The position numbers were made by a program, and so were the translations under genes. A DNA stretch of 64,000 nucleotides from Chloroflexota bacterium. Lineage in GTDB: Bacteria; Chloroflexota; Anaerolineae; Anaerolineales; Villigracilaceae. The notes below the pieces were generated by a model. The model made no database searches. It worked only from the letters and a program-made list of their open reading frames with translations, and was not told where the DNA came from. Positions 28,135 to 36,370 of the stretch are shown here, one piece after another. Positions within the stretch are counted from its first letter, which is position 1; each line of letters begins with the position of its first letter. The DNA lies in contig JACRBN010000004.1 of NCBI GenBank assembly GCA_016213105.1, positions 62,001 through 126,000 of the forward strand. Direction: 5' to 3'.

Positions 28135-29626
28135 CGCTCCCGTCACCCCCAAGATCGTTGAACCGACCCTCTTCGACCTGTCTTCGCCCGGCCGCATCGG
28201 CGTGACCTTCCCCAAACCCGACGTGCCGCTGGCCGATCTGCCAACCGACCTGTTGCGTGAAGACCTGCCCCTGCCCGAGCTGGCCGAGGTGGATGTCGTC
28301 CGCCACTACATGCACCTCAGCAAGTTCAACTACAGCGTGGACAGCGGCTTCTATCCGCTGGGTTCATGCACGATGAAGTACAACCCCAAGATCAATGAAG
28401 ATACTTGCCGCCTGCCGGGCTTCCTGTTCACGCACCCACTGCAACCCATCGAGACCGTGCAGGGCAACCTGGCATTGATGTATCAGATGCAGGAATGGCT
28501 GAAGGAGATCAGCGGCTTCGCGGGCATCACCCTCCAGCCTGCGGCGGGCGCGCACGGCGAGTTCACGGGCGTGCTGATGATGCGCGCCTATCACAAGGCC
28601 CGCGGCGATCACAAGCGCACCAAGATGCTCATCCCCGACGCGGCGCACGGCACCAATCCCGCCTCGGTCGGCATGCTGGGCATGTCGGTCGTGACCATCC
28701 CCTCGGATGCGCGCGGCAACGTCGATCTTGAAAAGCTCAAGGCCGCCTGCGACGACACCGTCGTGGGCATGATGCTGACCAACCCGAACACGCTCGGCCT
28801 GTTCGACGAGCACATTGAAGAGGTCATCAAGCTGGTCAAGGACTGCGGCGGCCTGATGTACGGCGACGGCGCGAACCTCAACGCCCTGCTGGGCATCGTC
28901 CGCCCGGGCGACCTGGGCTTCGACCTGATGCACTTCAACCTGCACAAGACCTTCGCCGTCCCGCACGGCGGCGGCGGACCTGGCTCGGGTCCCGTGGGCG
29001 TTTCCCAGCGCCTGCTGGATTTCCTGCCCGAACCGTTGGTCGGCATCCTCGAAGAAGGCGACGGCGACGAGCTGGCCCCGCTCTTTGGCTTCGTCTCACC
29101 GCCCAGGACAATCGGCCGCATGAAGGCCTTCCACGGACATTTCGGCGGCGGCCTGGTGCGCGCCTACACCTACATCGCCATGCACGGCCCCGACGGCTTG
29201 AAGGACATCGCCCAATACGCGGTGCTCAACGCCAACTACCTGCTGGCGCGCCTGCGCGACACCTACAAGGTCCCGTTCGACCGCATCTGCATGCACGAGT
29301 TCGTGGCCGAAGGCCGCTTCGAAGGCTCGGACGTGCGCGCTCTGGACATTGCCAAGCGCCTGATGGATTACGACTTCCATCCGCCGACGAACTACTTCCC
29401 GCTCATCGTCCACGAAGCGCTGATGATCGAGCCGACCGAGACCGAGAACAAGGATACGCTGGACGCCTTCGCCGACGCGCTGATCAAGATCGCGGAAGAG
29501 GCCAAGTCCCAGCCCGAACTGCTGCACGAGGCGCCGCACATCACACCCTTCGGAAGAATGGACGAGGTCAAGGCCGCGCGCGAGCTGGTCTTATGCTGCT
29601 GGCTGCCGGAGAATTATAGTGAGTAG
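28127..29626 (+). CDS. gcvPB: Glycine decarboxylase (P protein) subunit 2
   Basis: 499 residues. It contains the PLP-binding lysine K274 in HFNLHKTFAVPHGGGGPG. Other conserved segments are FYPLGSCTMKYNPK, LQPAAGAHGEFTG and IPDAAHGTNPAS. The ribosome site GCGGAGG lies inside the end of gcvPA, and the 8-nt overlap indicates translational coupling of the two P subunits. It ends the glycine operon; a terminator follows. Confidence 0.97.
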   Translation: MTNAPVTPKIVEPTLFDLSSPGRIGVTFPKPDVPLADLPTDLLREDLPLPELAEVDVVRHYMHLSKFNYSVDSGFYPLGSCTMKYNPKINEDTCRLPGFLFTHPLQPIETVQGNLALMYQMQEWLKEISGFAGITLQPAAGAHGEFTGVLMMRAYHKARGDHKRTKMLIPDAAHGTNPASVGMLGMSVVTIPSDARGNVDLEKLKAACDDTVVGMMLTNPNTLGLFDEHIEEVIKLVKDCGGLMYGDGANLNALLGIVRPGDLGFDLMHFNLHKTFAVPHGGGGPGSGPVGVSQRLLDFLPEPLVGILEEGDGDELAPLFGFVSPPRTIGRMKAFHGHFGGGLVRAYTYIAMHGPDGLKDIAQYAVLNANYLLARLRDTYKVPFDRICMHEFVAEGRFEGSDVRALDIAKRLMDYDFHPPTNYFPLIVHEALMIEPTETENKDTLDAFADALIKIAEEAKSQPELLHEAPHITPFGRMDEVKAARELVLCCWLPENYSE

Positions 29627-29640
29627 AGAGTAGTAAACAG

Positions 29641-29677
29641 AAAGCCCCATAGGTGAAAACCTGTGGGGCCTTTTTTT
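29641..29677 (+). terminator. Terminator of the gcv operon
   Basis: AAAGCCCCATAGGT / ACCTGTGGGGCCTTT stem with a short AAA loop and T7 tail, directly after gcvPB. Confidence 0.88.
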
Positions 29678-29680
29678 ATG

Positions 29681-29797
29681 CTCCCGCTGGATTTGTGATC
29701 CAGCAACTGGACAGAGAAGCAGCGGGCAAAAAGGGCCGACGATTGCAAATCGTCGGCGAGCACGGGTTGCTCCCGCTGGATTTGCAATCCAGCGGCT
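29681..29797. repeat. Palindrome array, left copy flanking the HEPN/MNT pair
   Basis: 29735-29797 is a 63-nt unit made of two hairpins: GCCGACGATT-GCA-AATCGTCGGC and CGCTGGATT-TGC-AATCCAGCG. The unit is exactly repeated at 30671-30733. A further variant of the second hairpin (CGCTGGATTTGTGATCCAGC) precedes it at 29685-29704, and a partial ATCGTCGGCG arm follows. Confidence 0.9.
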
Positions 29798-29871
29798 GGC
29801 AAATCGTCGGCGGACATGAAAAAAGCCTCGGAGAGTTTTACTCCAAGGCTTTTTGGGAGAGTCTTTTTCTA

Positions 29872-30267
29872 TCATTCCACAATTCTGCGGTTCAACTCGG
29901 TCCTAATTGTATCGAAAACAGATTCCGCCAAAGCAAGCGTTTCTTGAGCTTCATTCTCTGTAACATCGGGCGTGTCCCCAGGGTAACGCGACTCAACCGC
30001 CCAGATCGTAAGTTCCGCCAGATCGGGAAAAGCTTCCTTGAACTCCCAACCTTCTGGGATCAAATCGCGCAGACGGTCGAGGTCGTGGCTTTTCGGAAAA
30101 TTGACCTGCTCGAACACAAGCACGGCTTTTACAGATTTCTCGGCGCATTGCTGTGCAAGGAAACTGATCTGCCGCGGAAAGAATTCGCCGCTCTCGAACA
30201 GGGTGTGCGCAGCATGTAAATCCTTGGCGGCATAATCCAACCACTTCCTGGCCTCACCCGCGTTCAT
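29872..30267 (-). CDS. HEPN-domain protein, partner of an MNT nucleotidyltransferase
   Basis: 131 residues from MNAGEARKWLDYAAKDL. The helical HEPN pattern is clear: WLDYAAKDLHAAHTL, then FLAQQCAEKSVKAVLV, SHDLDRL and AVESRYPGD near the C-terminus, as in PF05168-type HEPN proteins encoded beside MNT genes. Such pairs act as toxin (HEPN RNase) and antitoxin (MNT) or related systems. I do not see the canonical R-x4-6-H RNase motif, so toxicity is uncertain. The start at 30267 overlaps the end of the MNT gene by 14 nt; an ATG six codons upstream is also possible. Confidence 0.85.
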   Translation of the reverse strand: MNAGEARKWLDYAAKDLHAAHTLFESGEFFPRQISFLAQQCAEKSVKAVLVFEQVNFPKSHDLDRLRDLIPEGWEFKEAFPDLAELTIWAVESRYPGDTPDVTENEAQETLALAESVFDTIRTELNRRIVE

Positions 30268-30586
30268 AGATGACCCTCCCCTCACGCAGCGCGGGCCGCA
30301 AAATATCGCCCACCAAGTCGCCTCGCGCCTTGATCTCCTCAGGTGTGGTTACCACCACGTCCTTGCTGATCGGCAGGCCGTTCAAAACCCGCAAAATTTC
30401 GACCGCAGCTCGTCGTTTATGCTCGACTCGTGACAAAACGACCAGCAAGTCCACATCACTGTCGTCATTCGCTTCGCCGCGCGCCCATGACCCAAAAAGG
30501 ATGATACGCACAGGATCGAATGCGCGCGCAATGCGCTCGACTACTTCGGGCAGGCAGGGAGGCTGGACAGTATATGACAAGGTCAT
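30254..30586 (-). CDS. MNT-type minimal nucleotidyltransferase (antitoxin-like)
   Basis: 110 residues. The signature GSWARGEANDDSDVDLLVV gives the GSxxxG and DxD metal-binding motifs of the polymerase-beta fold, with a further acidic/hydrophobic strand at ISKDVVVTTPEEI. In HEPN/MNT pairs this protein can AMPylate and neutralise its HEPN partner. It is upstream of and overlaps the HEPN gene. The ATG at 30586 lacks a good ribosome site. The pair is flanked by a 63-nt direct repeat, which suggests a cassette. Confidence 0.9.
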   Translation of the reverse strand: MTLSYTVQPPCLPEVVERIARAFDPVRIILFGSWARGEANDDSDVDLLVVLSRVEHKRRAAVEILRVLNGLPISKDVVVTTPEEIKARGDLVGDILRPALREGRVIYERG

Positions 30587-30670
30587 GTTGTAATAATTTT
30601 ACATCATTTTTTCCCGCTTCCGCTGAGTATGAAACAGCCAATCCAAAGAGCAGTGCCTGGTTACAAAACA

Positions 30671-30733
30671 GCCGACGATTGCAAATCGTCGGCGAGCACG
30701 GGTTGCTCCCGCTGGATTTGCAATCCAGCGGCT
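30671..30733. repeat. Palindrome pair, right copy flanking the HEPN/MNT pair
   Basis: Identical over all 63 nt to 29735-29797, then diverging, although both continue into an ATCGTCGGCG segment. Confidence 0.92.
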
Positions 30734-30762
30734 TGTACATCGTCGGCGAGCGTGGGTGTAAA

Positions 30763-30794
30763 AAAGACCTCCGAGCTTTCACTCGGAGGTCTTT
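30763..30794 (-). terminator. Terminator of the two-domain lipoprotein gene
   Basis: AAAGACCTCCGAG / CTCGGAGGTCTTT stem with a 6-nt loop, adjoining A/T runs, just past the stop at 30804. Confidence 0.85.
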
Positions 30795-30803
30795 GCTGTC
30801 AGG

Positions 30804-32168
30804 TTATTTCGGCGTCCATAAAACGATGTTGCTCATCTCGCAGCGCGTCCCATAATCGCTGTTCCCACCTGAGAGGAGCGAGAGGGCAAATTTTCCCTTC
30901 GCGTCCTGGTCCGAGGCGAGGATGTAGTGAACGAACACGTCATTGACCAGCACGTACAGGTTGTTCCCCCAAACAGCCGCGGCAAAATCCGCTTCGGCGG
31001 GTTTGGGGATGATTGGGAATCTGCCGCTGTCGTCTGCGGCCCCCATGCGCTTGACGGTGGTATCCGTCCCCTTGGCGAAGGCGATATTTTCCCGGTCTAA
31101 AAAGACCGCGTAGTGCGTCCCATCATCCTTGATGCCAAAGCCGATGCCGCAGCCCGAGATGTCGGGCGTGGAGGTGTACGAGTCCCATTTGAAGTGCGCG
31201 CTGAAAACAAAGTTCTCGTATTCGCCATCCGCCTCCTCAGCAAAGCCCCACTTGTAATACCAACCCTTCTGCGCCAGGGACTTCCTGAAATCCGCAATGG
31301 GAATCTCCTGGCCGTCGGTGGTATCGATGTACCCTTTTTCCTTGAACTTTTCCAGCAGGGCCGGGAAATCGACTGTTGTTTGGGCGGCTTGCTCGGTCTT
31401 CGTCCACAGCAGGATGTCGGTCATCTCGCAGCGAGTCCCATAATCGGTGCTGGAATTTGAGAGGACATTAAAGGCCAGTTTCCCGGACGAAACCTGGTCA
31501 GCCGACAGGGTGTAGGATGTGACCGCCCCGTCCACCCAAACGTATGCCGACTGGCCTTTTACCATCAGAGCCACGTCGTGCTCGGTGGGCGTCCCCGGCT
31601 CGGGGCCAGCCGGGCCGCTCGTCCTTCCAACCAGGTAGGACCAGTAGCCTCGTTTCAAGGTGAACAGGATGCGATCCTTGTCCACGATGACCAGGTAATT
31701 GTCATCGTTCTCCTGAACGCCAAAGGCAATCCCGCACCCCGACAGGCCCTCGGTCGCGGAAGCCGATTCCCACTTCATGTGGGCGCGGATCATGAACGTG
31801 TCGGGAAGGACTTCACCCGTATCGTAGAGGTCGCTCCAGGCTCCCCGTTCAGCGAATTCCACCTTGTAGTCGGGCAGGGCCTTGCTGGTTCCCTCGCTGG
31901 AATCCAGGACGCCGTTGTCCAGATACACCTTCAAGATGGATTGAATGTCCTCCGCCTGCTGGGTGGCCGTTGCGTTGGGCGTGGCGGTGGGAGTTAACGT
32001 TGAGGTTGCGGTGGGCAGGGGCGTGGGCGTATCGGTTGGCAGAGACGTCTCCGTCGGCGGTGGGGCGGTGAAGGTGGGCGTGGCGGGTGGCGCGCCCACA
32101 GTACAGGCCGAAAGAACCACAGCCAGGGTCCAAAAGATCACGGTCTTGAAGAGATTGAACTTGTACAT
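30804..32168 (-). CDS. Lipoprotein with two lectin-like domains (paralogue 1)
   Basis: 454 residues from MYKFNLFKTVIFW, preceded by AGGAGGAAGC. The signal peptide ends in the lipobox VLSAC. A Thr/Pro-rich linker of about 45 residues follows. Then come two copies of a domain of about 180 residues. The second reads YIDTTDG..., FVFSAHFKWDS, GCGIGFGIKDDG, YAVFLDREN and finally GTRCEMSNIVLWTPK. The beta-rich pattern suggests a concanavalin-like sandwich. No catalytic residues are recognised; binding or sensing on the cell surface is likely. Confidence 0.82.
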   Translation of the reverse strand: MYKFNLFKTVIFWTLAVVLSACTVGAPPATPTFTAPPPTETSLPTDTPTPLPTATSTLTPTATPNATATQQAEDIQSILKVYLDNGVLDSSEGTSKALPDYKVEFAERGAWSDLYDTGEVLPDTFMIRAHMKWESASATEGLSGCGIAFGVQENDDNYLVIVDKDRILFTLKRGYWSYLVGRTSGPAGPEPGTPTEHDVALMVKGQSAYVWVDGAVTSYTLSADQVSSGKLAFNVLSNSSTDYGTRCEMTDILLWTKTEQAAQTTVDFPALLEKFKEKGYIDTTDGQEIPIADFRKSLAQKGWYYKWGFAEEADGEYENFVFSAHFKWDSYTSTPDISGCGIGFGIKDDGTHYAVFLDRENIAFAKGTDTTVKRMGAADDSGRFPIIPKPAEADFAAAVWGNNLYVLVNDVFVHYILASDQDAKGKFALSLLSGGNSDYGTRCEMSNIVLWTPK

Positions 32169-32260
32169 GCTTCCTCCTGAAAAATATTGGTGAAAAGCAA
32201 AACTCATCTTTTCATCGGCATCCGTGAGGGCTGGGCGGATTGCGCCTCATTCTTTTTCCC

Positions 32261-33049
32261 TCACTTCGGTGTCCAAAAGATGATATTCGACATTTTACAG
32301 CGCGTGCCGTAGCCGCCATTCGTCCCCGAAAGGACCGAGAAGGCCACCTTCCCCTCTCCATTCAGTTCAGAAGAGAGGATGTACGTGACGACCGTATCGT
32401 TCACAGATACGGTGACATTCTGATCCCATACTGCCATCACAAAATCGGCCCTGGCAGGGATGGGAATGGAGGGGAATCGCTCCCCGCCCGAGGTCCCCAT
32501 GCGGTAGACCTGGGTTCCCCTGGTGCGCATCAGGAAAAGGTTCTCCCGGTCGAGAAAGATCGCATAATGATTCTCGTTCGACTTGATGCCAAACCCCAAC
32601 CCACAGCCCGAGGCGTCGGAAGTGGAGCCGGAAGACGCCCATTCGAAATGGGCGCTGAAAACAAACCGACTGTATTCCTTGTCGCCCAAAGGCCACCACC
32701 ACTTGTAATAATACCCAAGCTGGGCATACTCGCCCTTGAAATCCTTGAGAGAGGTCGACTCGCCGTCCGTGGTGCTGATATATCCCTTCCCCTGGAATCT
32801 TTCCAGGATTTCCTGAAAAGCCTCCGCATTTTGGGTGGCCTCGACGTTGGGCGTGGCAGTCGGCTTGGGGGTGTGGGTCGGCTTGGGCGTGTTGGTGACG
32901 GTCGCAGTCGGTTCAGGGGTGTTCGTTTGCGTGCTGGCCGGCAAGGGGAGCGGGGTGGGGGTCAGCGCGGCCGACTGGCTGCATGCCAGGGTCACCATGA
33001 TTGTCAGGACTGAAACCGTCAGAAAAATGGGGAACGCGCGTTTCATCAT
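32261..33049 (-). CDS. Lipoprotein with one lectin-like domain (paralogue 2)
   Basis: 262 residues. Three consecutive ATGs occur (33052, 33049, 33046) after AAAGGAGG; the second or third gives the best spacing. The lipobox is VTLAC, followed by a TPKPTHTPKPTATPN linker and one domain homologous to those of the upstream and downstream neighbours (YISTTDGES, FVFSAHFEWAS, GCGLGFGIKSNENHYAIFLDREN, GTRCKMSNIIFWTPK). The promoter is at 33075-33103. Function unknown. Confidence 0.82.
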   Translation of the reverse strand: MMKRAFPIFLTVSVLTIMVTLACSQSAALTPTPLPLPASTQTNTPEPTATVTNTPKPTHTPKPTATPNVEATQNAEAFQEILERFQGKGYISTTDGESTSLKDFKGEYAQLGYYYKWWWPLGDKEYSRFVFSAHFEWASSGSTSDASGCGLGFGIKSNENHYAIFLDRENLFLMRTRGTQVYRMGTSGGERFPSIPIPARADFVMAVWDQNVTVSVNDTVVTYILSSELNGEGKVAFSVLSGTNGGYGTRCKMSNIIFWTPK

Positions 33050-33074
33050 CATAACCTCCTTTATACTTGCACAA

Positions 33075-33103
33075 ATTTTAAGGCATTTCATATAAGTTGT
33101 CAC
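33075..33103 (-). promoter_or_regulatory. Promoter of lipoprotein paralogue 2
   Basis: Minus-strand GTGACA (33103-33098), 17 nt, TAAAAT (33080-33075). The flanking TTGTAAGGTGACAA is shared with the promoter of paralogue 3. Confidence 0.7.
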
Positions 33104-33220
33104 CTTACAATCTGCCAACTTCATCGGATGAAAATCACCCTGACGGGCTACCATAGACGCCCCTCCTGCCGCCCTCTGCCGCGTCAAACAGGTCATGCGG
33201 ATTTCCTTCCATACAACAGA

Positions 33221-33249
33221 ACTCCCCGCAGATTTGAATCGCGGGGAGT
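33221..33249. terminator. Hairpin downstream of lipoprotein paralogue 3
   Basis: ACTCCCCGC / GCGGGGAGT stem with an 11-nt loop, between the two lipoprotein genes; the T-rich tail is stronger on the plus strand. Confidence 0.6.
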
Positions 33250-33304
33250 GTGTTTTTATCTTTTCAAGCCTGGCTTTTCCACCTGCCCCCTGACGGATCG
33301 GCAT

Positions 33305-34072
33305 TTATTTTGCGACCCACAACATCATGTCGGTCATTTCGCAATGGGTGCCGTAATCCTTGTTCGTCCCGGAGAGGATCGAGAGCGCAAACGTCCCCTG
33401 CGAGGTCTGATCCACGGACAGGGTGTATTTGGTGACGTCGCCGTCCACGGAAACGTAGGCGATCTGGTCGTGGACGGAAACGATCAACTCCGCTTCGGCA
33501 GGGTTGCCGTAGTTCAGGCGCCCCGAGCCGCTGGTCTTGCCGACGTTGTACACGTTCGATCCGCGGCCCATCAGGAACAGGATGCGGCCCTTGTCGATGA
33601 AGACGGCATAATGATCGTTGTTCTCCTGCAGGCCGAAGACGACTCCGCAGCCCGAGACTTCAGGCGTATTGATCCCCGACGACCAGGAGATGTGGCCTTT
33701 GAAGACAAAATCGCTATTGACTTCATCCTGCGGCCACCACTGGTACCAGCCAAGCTGGGCCCAATCCTCTTCGAAATCATCCAGGTCGGTGATCTCGCCG
33801 TCCGTGGTGCTGACGTAGCCGCTGTCCAGGTATTCTGCAAGGATCGCGTTGAAGCCTTCGATCCTTTCGGTGGCGGCGATGTTGGGAGTGGCGGTCGGCT
33901 TGGGTGTGTTGGTCGGCTTGGGCGTGTTGGTCGCGGTTGCCGTCGGCTCAGACGTGTTCGTCGGTGGGGCTTGCGTGGCGGTCGGCGTGGGAGCAGCCGC
34001 CTGGCCGCACGCCAGAGTTACAACCGTCAGAACCGAAAGAGCGATGAAAATGGGGGACATACGTTTGTTCAT
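33305..34072 (-). CDS. Lipoprotein with one lectin-like domain (paralogue 3)
   Basis: 255 residues from the second of two ATGs (34075 and 34072) after AAGGAGG. Lipobox VTLAC, Thr/Pro linker TNTPKPTNTPKPTATPN nearly identical to that of paralogue 2, then one domain (YVSTTDGEITD, FVFKGHISWSS, GCGVVFGLQENNDHYAVFIDKGR, GTHCEMTDMMLWVAK). The shared linker, promoter and domain show it arose by tandem duplication. Surface-exposed role inferred; ligand unknown. Confidence 0.82.
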   Translation of the reverse strand: MNKRMSPIFIALSVLTVVTLACGQAAAPTPTATQAPPTNTSEPTATATNTPKPTNTPKPTATPNIAATERIEGFNAILAEYLDSGYVSTTDGEITDLDDFEEDWAQLGWYQWWPQDEVNSDFVFKGHISWSSGINTPEVSGCGVVFGLQENNDHYAVFIDKGRILFLMGRGSNVYNVGKTSGSGRLNYGNPAEAELIVSVHDQIAYVSVDGDVTKYTLSVDQTSQGTFALSILSGTNKDYGTHCEMTDMMLWVAK

Positions 34073-34098
34073 CATAACCTCCTTAATGGTTGCGTCAA

Positions 34099-34127
34099 AT
34101 CTTACGCCACTTTATGAAAATTGTCAC
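34099..34127 (-). promoter_or_regulatory. Promoter of lipoprotein paralogue 3
   Basis: Minus-strand GTGACA (34127-34122), 17 nt, TAAGAT (34104-34099), with the same TTGTAAGGTGACA context as paralogue 2. Confidence 0.7.
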
Positions 34128-34172
34128 CTTACAATTTACCGATTCCATTGGATGAAAATCACCAACCCGGAC

Positions 34173-34178
34173 TACAAT
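34173..34178 (+). promoter_or_regulatory. -10 box of a possible leaderless mRNA (DUF1786 gene)
   Basis: TACAAT ends 8 nt before the ATG; TTGGAT at 34148-34153 is a weak -35 with 19-nt spacing. Confidence 0.45.
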
Positions 34179-34186
34179 AGGCCATT

Positions 34187-35362
34187 ATGAAAATCCTTAC
34201 TGTTGACATCGGCACGGGCACCCAGGATGTGTACCTGTTCAACTCGCACCTGGATGTGGAAAACGGCTTCAAACTCGTCCTGCCATCTCCCACCATGATG
34301 ATCCACCGCCGCGTCAAACAGGCGCTGCGCACGCGCACCCCCATCCTGCTGAGCGGACATCAGATGGGCGGCGGACCTTCGGCCTGGGCCATCGAGGAGG
34401 CGGCGCGGGCGGGCATCCCTGTCTACATGACGCCCGAGGCGGCCACCACGCTCAACGATGAGTTGGACAAGGTGCGGGCGCTTGGCATCGAGATCGTCTC
34501 GGAGGATGAGGCGGCGGGTCTCCAGTCAAAGGTCGAAAGTCTTGAATTGAAGGATTTCGATTTTTCTGCGCTGGCAAAGACATTTGCCGAGTATGGCGTA
34601 TCCCTGGACGATTTGGCGGCGGTGGCCGTGGCGGTCTTCGATCACGGCAATGCGCCCGCGGGGGTTTCGGACCGCCAGTTCCGTTTCGATTATCTCGACG
34701 GGCGCATCCGCGCGAAAAATTCCCTTTCCTCTTTTATCTTTCCTTCACACGAAATCCCCCCGCTCATGACCCGCCTGCAAGCCGTGGCTGACTCCGCGCC
34801 CGACCTGCCCTGTCCGCTGCTGGTGATGGACACGGCCCCCGCCGCCGTGCTGGGGGCTGGCTTTGACCCCAATGTAGCCGCGCGCAGGAGGAAGATCGTG
34901 GTCAACGTTGGGAATTTCCACACCATCGCCTTCCGCATGGACGGCGGGCGCACCGAGGGCCTCTTCGAGCACCACACGGGCGAGATCGATCTGCCCAAGC
35001 TGGAGGGGCTGATCCGCAAGCTGGCCGACGGCTCCCTGAAACATCAGGACGTGTTCGACGACATGGGCCACGGTGCGTTGATCTACTCGGACGAAGCGTT
35101 CGAATTCGGCCGGGGTGACTTCGATGTCGTTGTCACAGGCCCGCGCCGCAGCCTGTTCAGCCCAATCGCCAATCGTCAATCAGAAATCGCAAATCGTCAA
35201 TCGCTGCGTCCCTACTTTGCCGTGCCCTTCGGCGACATGATGATCGCGGGCTGTTTCGGACTGCTGGCGGCCACAGCCGAGGCGCTGCCCGATTTGGCGG
35301 AGCCCATTCACAGGTCCATGCAGGGCGGGCGCGGAGTCGCGCCGTGGGATGCGGGGTCGTAA
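34187..35362 (+). CDS. DUF1786-family protein (ASKHA-like)
   Basis: 391 residues. It starts MKILTVDIGTGTQDVYLF, the usual N-terminus of DUF1786 proteins. A second glycine-rich stretch VVNVGNFHTIAF and a C-terminal PYFAVPFGDMMIAGCFGLLAA match the family as I know it. The fold looks like a sugar-kinase/actin type, and no substrate is established. No ribosome site is seen; TACAAT at 34173-34178 ends 8 nt before the ATG, so the mRNA may be leaderless. Near 35160-35203 the frame contains PIANRQSEIANRQS, encoded by an ATCGTCAATC-type repeat that looks inserted. Confidence 0.75.
   Translation: MKILTVDIGTGTQDVYLFNSHLDVENGFKLVLPSPTMMIHRRVKQALRTRTPILLSGHQMGGGPSAWAIEEAARAGIPVYMTPEAATTLNDELDKVRALGIEIVSEDEAAGLQSKVESLELKDFDFSALAKTFAEYGVSLDDLAAVAVAVFDHGNAPAGVSDRQFRFDYLDGRIRAKNSLSSFIFPSHEIPPLMTRLQAVADSAPDLPCPLLVMDTAPAAVLGAGFDPNVAARRRKIVVNVGNFHTIAFRMDGGRTEGLFEHHTGEIDLPKLEGLIRKLADGSLKHQDVFDDMGHGALIYSDEAFEFGRGDFDVVVTGPRRSLFSPIANRQSEIANRQSLRPYFAVPFGDMMIAGCFGLLAATAEALPDLAEPIHRSMQGGRGVAPWDAGS
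35160..35203 (+). repeat. In-frame AATCG(T/C)CAATC repeat inside the DUF1786 gene
   Basis: Three to four imperfect copies of AATCGCCAATC/AATCGTCAATC/AATCGCAAATC encode the PIANRQSEIANRQS segment, between two conserved parts of the protein. Confidence 0.65.
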
Positions 35363-35437
35363 CATCCAGTAGGATTTGAGAATCAGTGAGAGCGTATGCG
35401 AGCGCCCGCAGCGTATGATGCGCATGGAGGTGAAAAC

Positions 35438-35920
35438 ATGTCGTCGTTCATCCATCGTGTTGCAACTGCGTTCTTTACCGCTCTGCCTGCCGTTTTCTTC
35501 TTCCTGCCCGTGATCGCCATCGAAAGCATGCGGCGGGAATATTACTGGATTTCGCTCCTGGCGGGGACCTCGGTGCTGTTGGGGAGCGCCCTCGTCCTGG
35601 GCTTCTTCCAACCGACGTGGCTGCGGCCAAAATGGGTCTGGATCATGATGGCGGGCGCCACCGCAATGGGTCTGGCTTTGTTTGCGACGGCGGTCATTGA
35701 CGTCACCCCGCTGTGCGTGGGACAGAACAACGGCGACGGGAACAATGACCTGGGTCGGTGCCTGGGATATGTGTTGCTGTACGCCTTCTTTTACGGCATC
35801 CCCTACCTGCTGATGCTGGCGGTGAGCGCGGGCATCGGGCATTGGGTGCTGAAGTTGCTCGATACAACCACGAAAAACAGTGAGCCGTTCCTTCCTCCCA
35901 ACAGGAAGGGTGGAATATAA
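35438..35920 (+). CDS. Four-helix membrane protein of unknown function
   Basis: 160 residues from MSSFIHRVATAFF, with ATGGAGGTGAAAAC before the ATG. Hydrophobic segments lie at about 9-29, 39-60, 67-87 and 112-140. A short polar loop contains two cysteines (LCVGQNNGDGNNDLGRC). It ends in a polar tail. No family recognised. It is 20 bp upstream of the VOC gene and may be cotranscribed with it. Confidence 0.7.
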   Translation: MSSFIHRVATAFFTALPAVFFFLPVIAIESMRREYYWISLLAGTSVLLGSALVLGFFQPTWLRPKWVWIMMAGATAMGLALFATAVIDVTPLCVGQNNGDGNNDLGRCLGYVLLYAFFYGIPYLLMLAVSAGIGHWVLKLLDTTTKNSEPFLPPNRKGGI

Positions 35921-35940
35921 TACGGTCATCAGGAGCAGCC

Positions 35941-36366
35941 ATGAATCAACACTTGCATCTCATCACATTGGGAGTCGGGGACCTGGCAGTTTCGCGCAAG
36001 TTCTATGCCGAGACACTAGGCTGGAAGCCATCCGCCGCCAGCTCGGAAAACGTGGTTTTCTTCCAGGCGGGCGGTGTGGTATTGGGCCTGTATCCGCGCG
36101 AAAAGCTGGCAGAGGATGCGCAACTCTCCAACAGGGGCAGCGGCTTTGCAGGCATCACGCTGGCCTATAATACCCTCAGCGAAGGCGAAGTGGACGAGAT
36201 CATCGCGGATTTGAAGGCGAAGGGTGTGACCATCCTCAAGGAACCGCAGAAGATCTTCTGGGGCGGGTACAGTTCCTACTTTGCCGACCCCGATGGCTAT
36301 GCCTGGGAGGTGGCCTACAATCCCTTCTTTGCATTCAACGAGCAGGGCAACCTGAAGCTGGATTGA
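35941..36366 (+). CDS. VOC-superfamily (glyoxalase/bleomycin-resistance fold) protein
   Basis: 141 residues, typical of a single-unit VOC protein. It has two beta-alpha-beta-beta-beta modules: HLITLGVGDLAVSRKFYAETLGW at the start and SSYFADPDGYAWEVAYNP at the end, with a candidate metal-binding His near residue 5 and Glu in AWEVAYN. The substrate cannot be predicted. The ribosome site is CAGGAGCAGCC. Confidence 0.85.
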   Translation: MNQHLHLITLGVGDLAVSRKFYAETLGWKPSAASSENVVFFQAGGVVLGLYPREKLAEDAQLSNRGSGFAGITLAYNTLSEGEVDEIIADLKAKGVTILKEPQKIFWGGYSSYFADPDGYAWEVAYNPFFAFNEQGNLKLD

Positions 36367-36370
36367 GAGG

